Shown in pieces: positions 62,142 to 64,000 of a stretch of 64,000 nucleotides of DNA. The notes under the pieces were generated by a model. That model was not told the DNA's origin. It did not search any database and saw nothing but the letters and a program-made list of their open reading frames with translations. Made by a program: the position numbers and the translations under genes. Position 1 is the first letter of the stretch; the number at the start of each line of letters is the position of its first letter. The DNA comes from Rhynochetos jubatus (lineage: Eukaryota; Chordata; Aves; Eurypygiformes; Rhynochetidae), in NCBI GenBank assembly GCA_027574665.1, contig CM050654.1, positions 34,801,722 to 34,865,721 of the forward strand, read 5' to 3'.

Positions 62142-62440
62142 GGTGCCGGCTCCAGCGCCGGGCGGGCACGGGGCGCCCGCGGTTCCCGGCGCCTCCGAGC
62201 GGCCGGGGGGCTCCGGCTGCGGCTCCAGCTGCGGCGGCTCCGCGTTCCGGGGGCGCCGCGACAGCTCCGCCCGGCGGGGGCCGCCCGCCCGCTCCGCCCC
62301 GCCCGGCACCGCCCCGCACCGCCCGCCGGGACCGGGACCAGGGCCGGGACCGGGACCGGTCACGCCGAGCCGATGATCGCCGCCCTCGGGGCCGGGCAGC
62401 AGAGTCTGGGGGAGCCCCCTCTGTGAAAGCCAAAGCCCGC
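62142..62440 (-). promoter_or_regulatory. DPP10: DPP10 5' leader and core promoter region
   Basis: This GC-rich stretch lies directly upstream of the DPP10 ATG. It holds many CCGCCC/CCCGCCC blocks, strongest at 62,276-62,327, which are Sp1/KLF-type GC boxes. There is no convincing TATA box, which fits a CpG-island promoter with dispersed starts. The transcription start cannot be placed from sequence alone; it probably lies within or just right of this interval. On the right it gives way, past about 62,440, to ordinary-composition DNA with a polypyrimidine stretch at 62,500-62,550. The leader is also open in frame with the coding exon back to 62,363, treated as a separate observation. Confidence 0.75.
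62328..62359 (+). repeat. GGGACC-type repeat, potential G-quadruplex, in the DPP10 leader
   Basis: Five GGG runs at 62,328, 62,334, 62,341, 62,346 and 62,352 are separated by 2-4 bases, followed by a final GG at 62,358. This meets the usual G3+N1-7 pattern for a G-quadruplex. The G-rich strand is the plus strand, the template for DPP10, so the transcript is C-rich here. On the minus strand the same unit encodes alternating Gly-Pro in the open leader frame. The repeat unit is prone to length change. Confidence 0.75.
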
Positions 62441-64000
62441 AGTGCTCTTCGCTGAAATTAGTACGCCTGCAACAGAAAGTTTATGCTGGCTGCTTTTTCC
62501 TTCTTGTTCCCCGGCATTTTTTTCCTTTCTCCTTTCCCCATTCCCTTCTGCCGCCTCGTCTTGCGTTCGGAAAGGACTCCAGCCCACTGCGCTATAGGGA
62601 TACAGGCGTTATTGTGTAACGCAGGTGGGAGACAGGAGCATCAGCCTCGCATCCACTGCCGGCACACACGGGATCTCCGAAATCTCGGGGCTGTGATACA
62701 TACTGCATCACCTCCACGCTTCCCCGTAGATCAATAGAAAGGCACCTCTGATTAGAGTTTTACCCAAATAACTTCTTGTGGGATTGTTGGAGGTACGGTC
62801 TAAGAAACTATCCCTTCCAGAGTCACGAACAGGACTTGCCAGGAACATACGAAACGCTCTTTCCGCGGGTCCAGCCCAGAGCTGGTGTCAAAGCCAGAGG
62901 ATTTGGGGACGGGAGCCAGTAAAGTCTGTGAGCAGATTGTGACACCTCAGGCTGATACTGAGCGAGCAATATTTTGTATGTACATAACATTCTTAAACGA
63001 TCTCTTACTTTAAAGACAAGTAAAACCAGACACAGTGTGCCACACACCAAGGCGCTCGTGGGGCGTCTTCGGGGGTGTGTGAAACTGCAGCCGGGGCAGG
63101 TAAAGTCGGTTCAGGAGAAGGCGAAGAAGAACCAGGACAGACTGGAGCCAGAAGCCATGGCAGGAATCTCCCAAAGAAACTGCTGATTTGGAATCTCCCA
63201 CTGCATGAGAGTCCAGCTCCAGGCATCTCTGAAGCATCTGTTCTTTCAAGAGGGAGGCTGTCGGGCACTGTTTGATACCATGTCAGAAGCGACGCTCCCA
63301 GTGCAGGAAGACATTGCTCAAAAATAAAATTGCTTTTAAAAATTCAGGCCCCAGGTTGAGCTCGTTCTCTGCTTCTGTCTCTTGGTTTCCCTCCCTACCT
63401 CCCCACCCACTCTTTTTTTTTAAAAAGTAATTTGAATAAACTGTACAAAGCATATGTCCAAAGAGTAGGGACACCAGAAAACAAAGAAAATTTTGCTACA
63501 GACTTCAAGCTGTACTTAGAGCAGGATGAAGAAGGGAGGGACAGCCAAAGGGAGGAGCTTGTTGTGCTCACAGCTCAACACGTACTCCAGGAGGACTACG
63601 GGTACCTTGAGCTGTGCTCGTCAGTCTCATGGTGACTTCGGATGTCCATCTGAGCTCTCTTAAGTGGGGTTCATTTTCAGAAGATTTGAATTTCCTGGAA
63701 GGAAATCTGCTTTAAATAATCTCAAAGACGCTATCTCCAAAGTCAAAATTCACTTTGCACATCTTAGCTCAGACTCAAAGGCAGGAGTCAACGGCTGCAA
63801 CCAGATGTCGAAAGAGCCTGAGCTGGTGAGAAGACTGGTGTTGTGCCCAGTCTGCAGAAAGCTGCGGAGGAAGCCCTGTACGGGAACCGGCCCTGGGTAC
63901 AAACATCCCCCCAGAAAGGGAAGAGCAGTCAGACGGTGGTTACTCCAGCGATATACCCAGAAAAACATTGTTTCTGATGGCAGCCAAATGTGGAGTAAAG
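62441..64000. other. 5' flank of DPP10, no gene seen
   Basis: Sequence upstream of the minus-strand gene. It has a polypyrimidine stretch at 62,500-62,550 and an 8- to 9-base T run near 63,413. Frames of up to 87 codons on both strands show no known domain. There is no sign of a divergent gene sharing the CpG island. Confidence 0.55.

Larger units (their letters stand above)
61830..62440. other. CpG island over DPP10 exon 1
   Basis: CpG dinucleotides are dense across this interval and sparse on either side. It covers the start of intron 1, exon 1 and the leader. CpG islands of this kind mark the 5' ends of broadly or developmentally regulated vertebrate genes. The island is also the reason that long open frames appear on both strands here. 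Its edges are judged by eye and could move by about 50 bases. Confidence 0.85.

Noticed and set aside
61486-62376. 296-codon open frame on the plus strand across the CpG island
   Set aside because: It is antisense to the DPP10 exon and leader; GC-rich sequence has few stops. The product is low-complexity Pro/Arg/Gly with no known domain.
1-64000. CRISPR arrays, operons, insertion sequences or bacterial regulatory sites
   Set aside because: No regularly spaced repeats, no compact gene order, and the content is that of a vertebrate nuclear genome.

Overview
The window looks like bird nuclear DNA. It carries three CR1 LINE copies, one avian-type long terminal repeat, AT-rich unique sequence with long introns and few repeats, and a single CpG island near the right end. 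I recognise no bacterial, plasmid or viral gene layout. Species is not decidable by eye; the call is Aves, from the CR1 and LTR sequences.

The one host gene I can anchor is on the minus strand at 62,082-62,141. This 20-codon first coding exon reads MNQTATVSHHVQCQSSRAVK and is followed at once by a splice donor. It has the length, reading phase and sequence pattern of the first coding exon of the DPP10 'a' isoform. DPP10 is the catalytically dead dipeptidyl-peptidase-like auxiliary subunit of Kv4 potassium channels. The exon lies in a CpG island (about 61,830-62,440) with GC boxes, a G-run repeat and a leader that is open in frame for 74 codons upstream of the ATG. Everything left of 62,082 is then DPP10 intron 1, at least 62 kb long. 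Everything right of about 62,440 is 5' flank.

Layout from left to right: 1-4,476 is intronic sequence with a dense cluster of inverted repeats at 699-789. At 4,477-5,830 a minus-strand CR1 copy keeps its CpG-rich 5' leader, ORF1 start and 3' tail but has lost almost all of ORF2. From 5,831 to 30,520 is unique intron with scattered hairpins and a tRNA-like 3' half at 26,406-26,454. A short minus-strand CR1 3' end lies at 30,521-30,790, and a small CpG-rich patch at about 31,080-31,330. A lone plus-strand LTR occupies about 33,000-33,765. From 33,766 to 57,514 is unique intron. A plus-strand CR1 fragment cut at both ends lies at 57,515-58,090. The final intron segment, exon 1, promoter and upstream flank follow.

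Apart from the DPP10 exon and the CR1-derived frames, none of the open frames (up to about 300 codons) looks like a known protein. They are treated as chance frames. I did not find a new multi-gene system. The most interesting items are the DPP10 leader and promoter, the internally deleted CR1, and several perfect inverted repeats in the intron.
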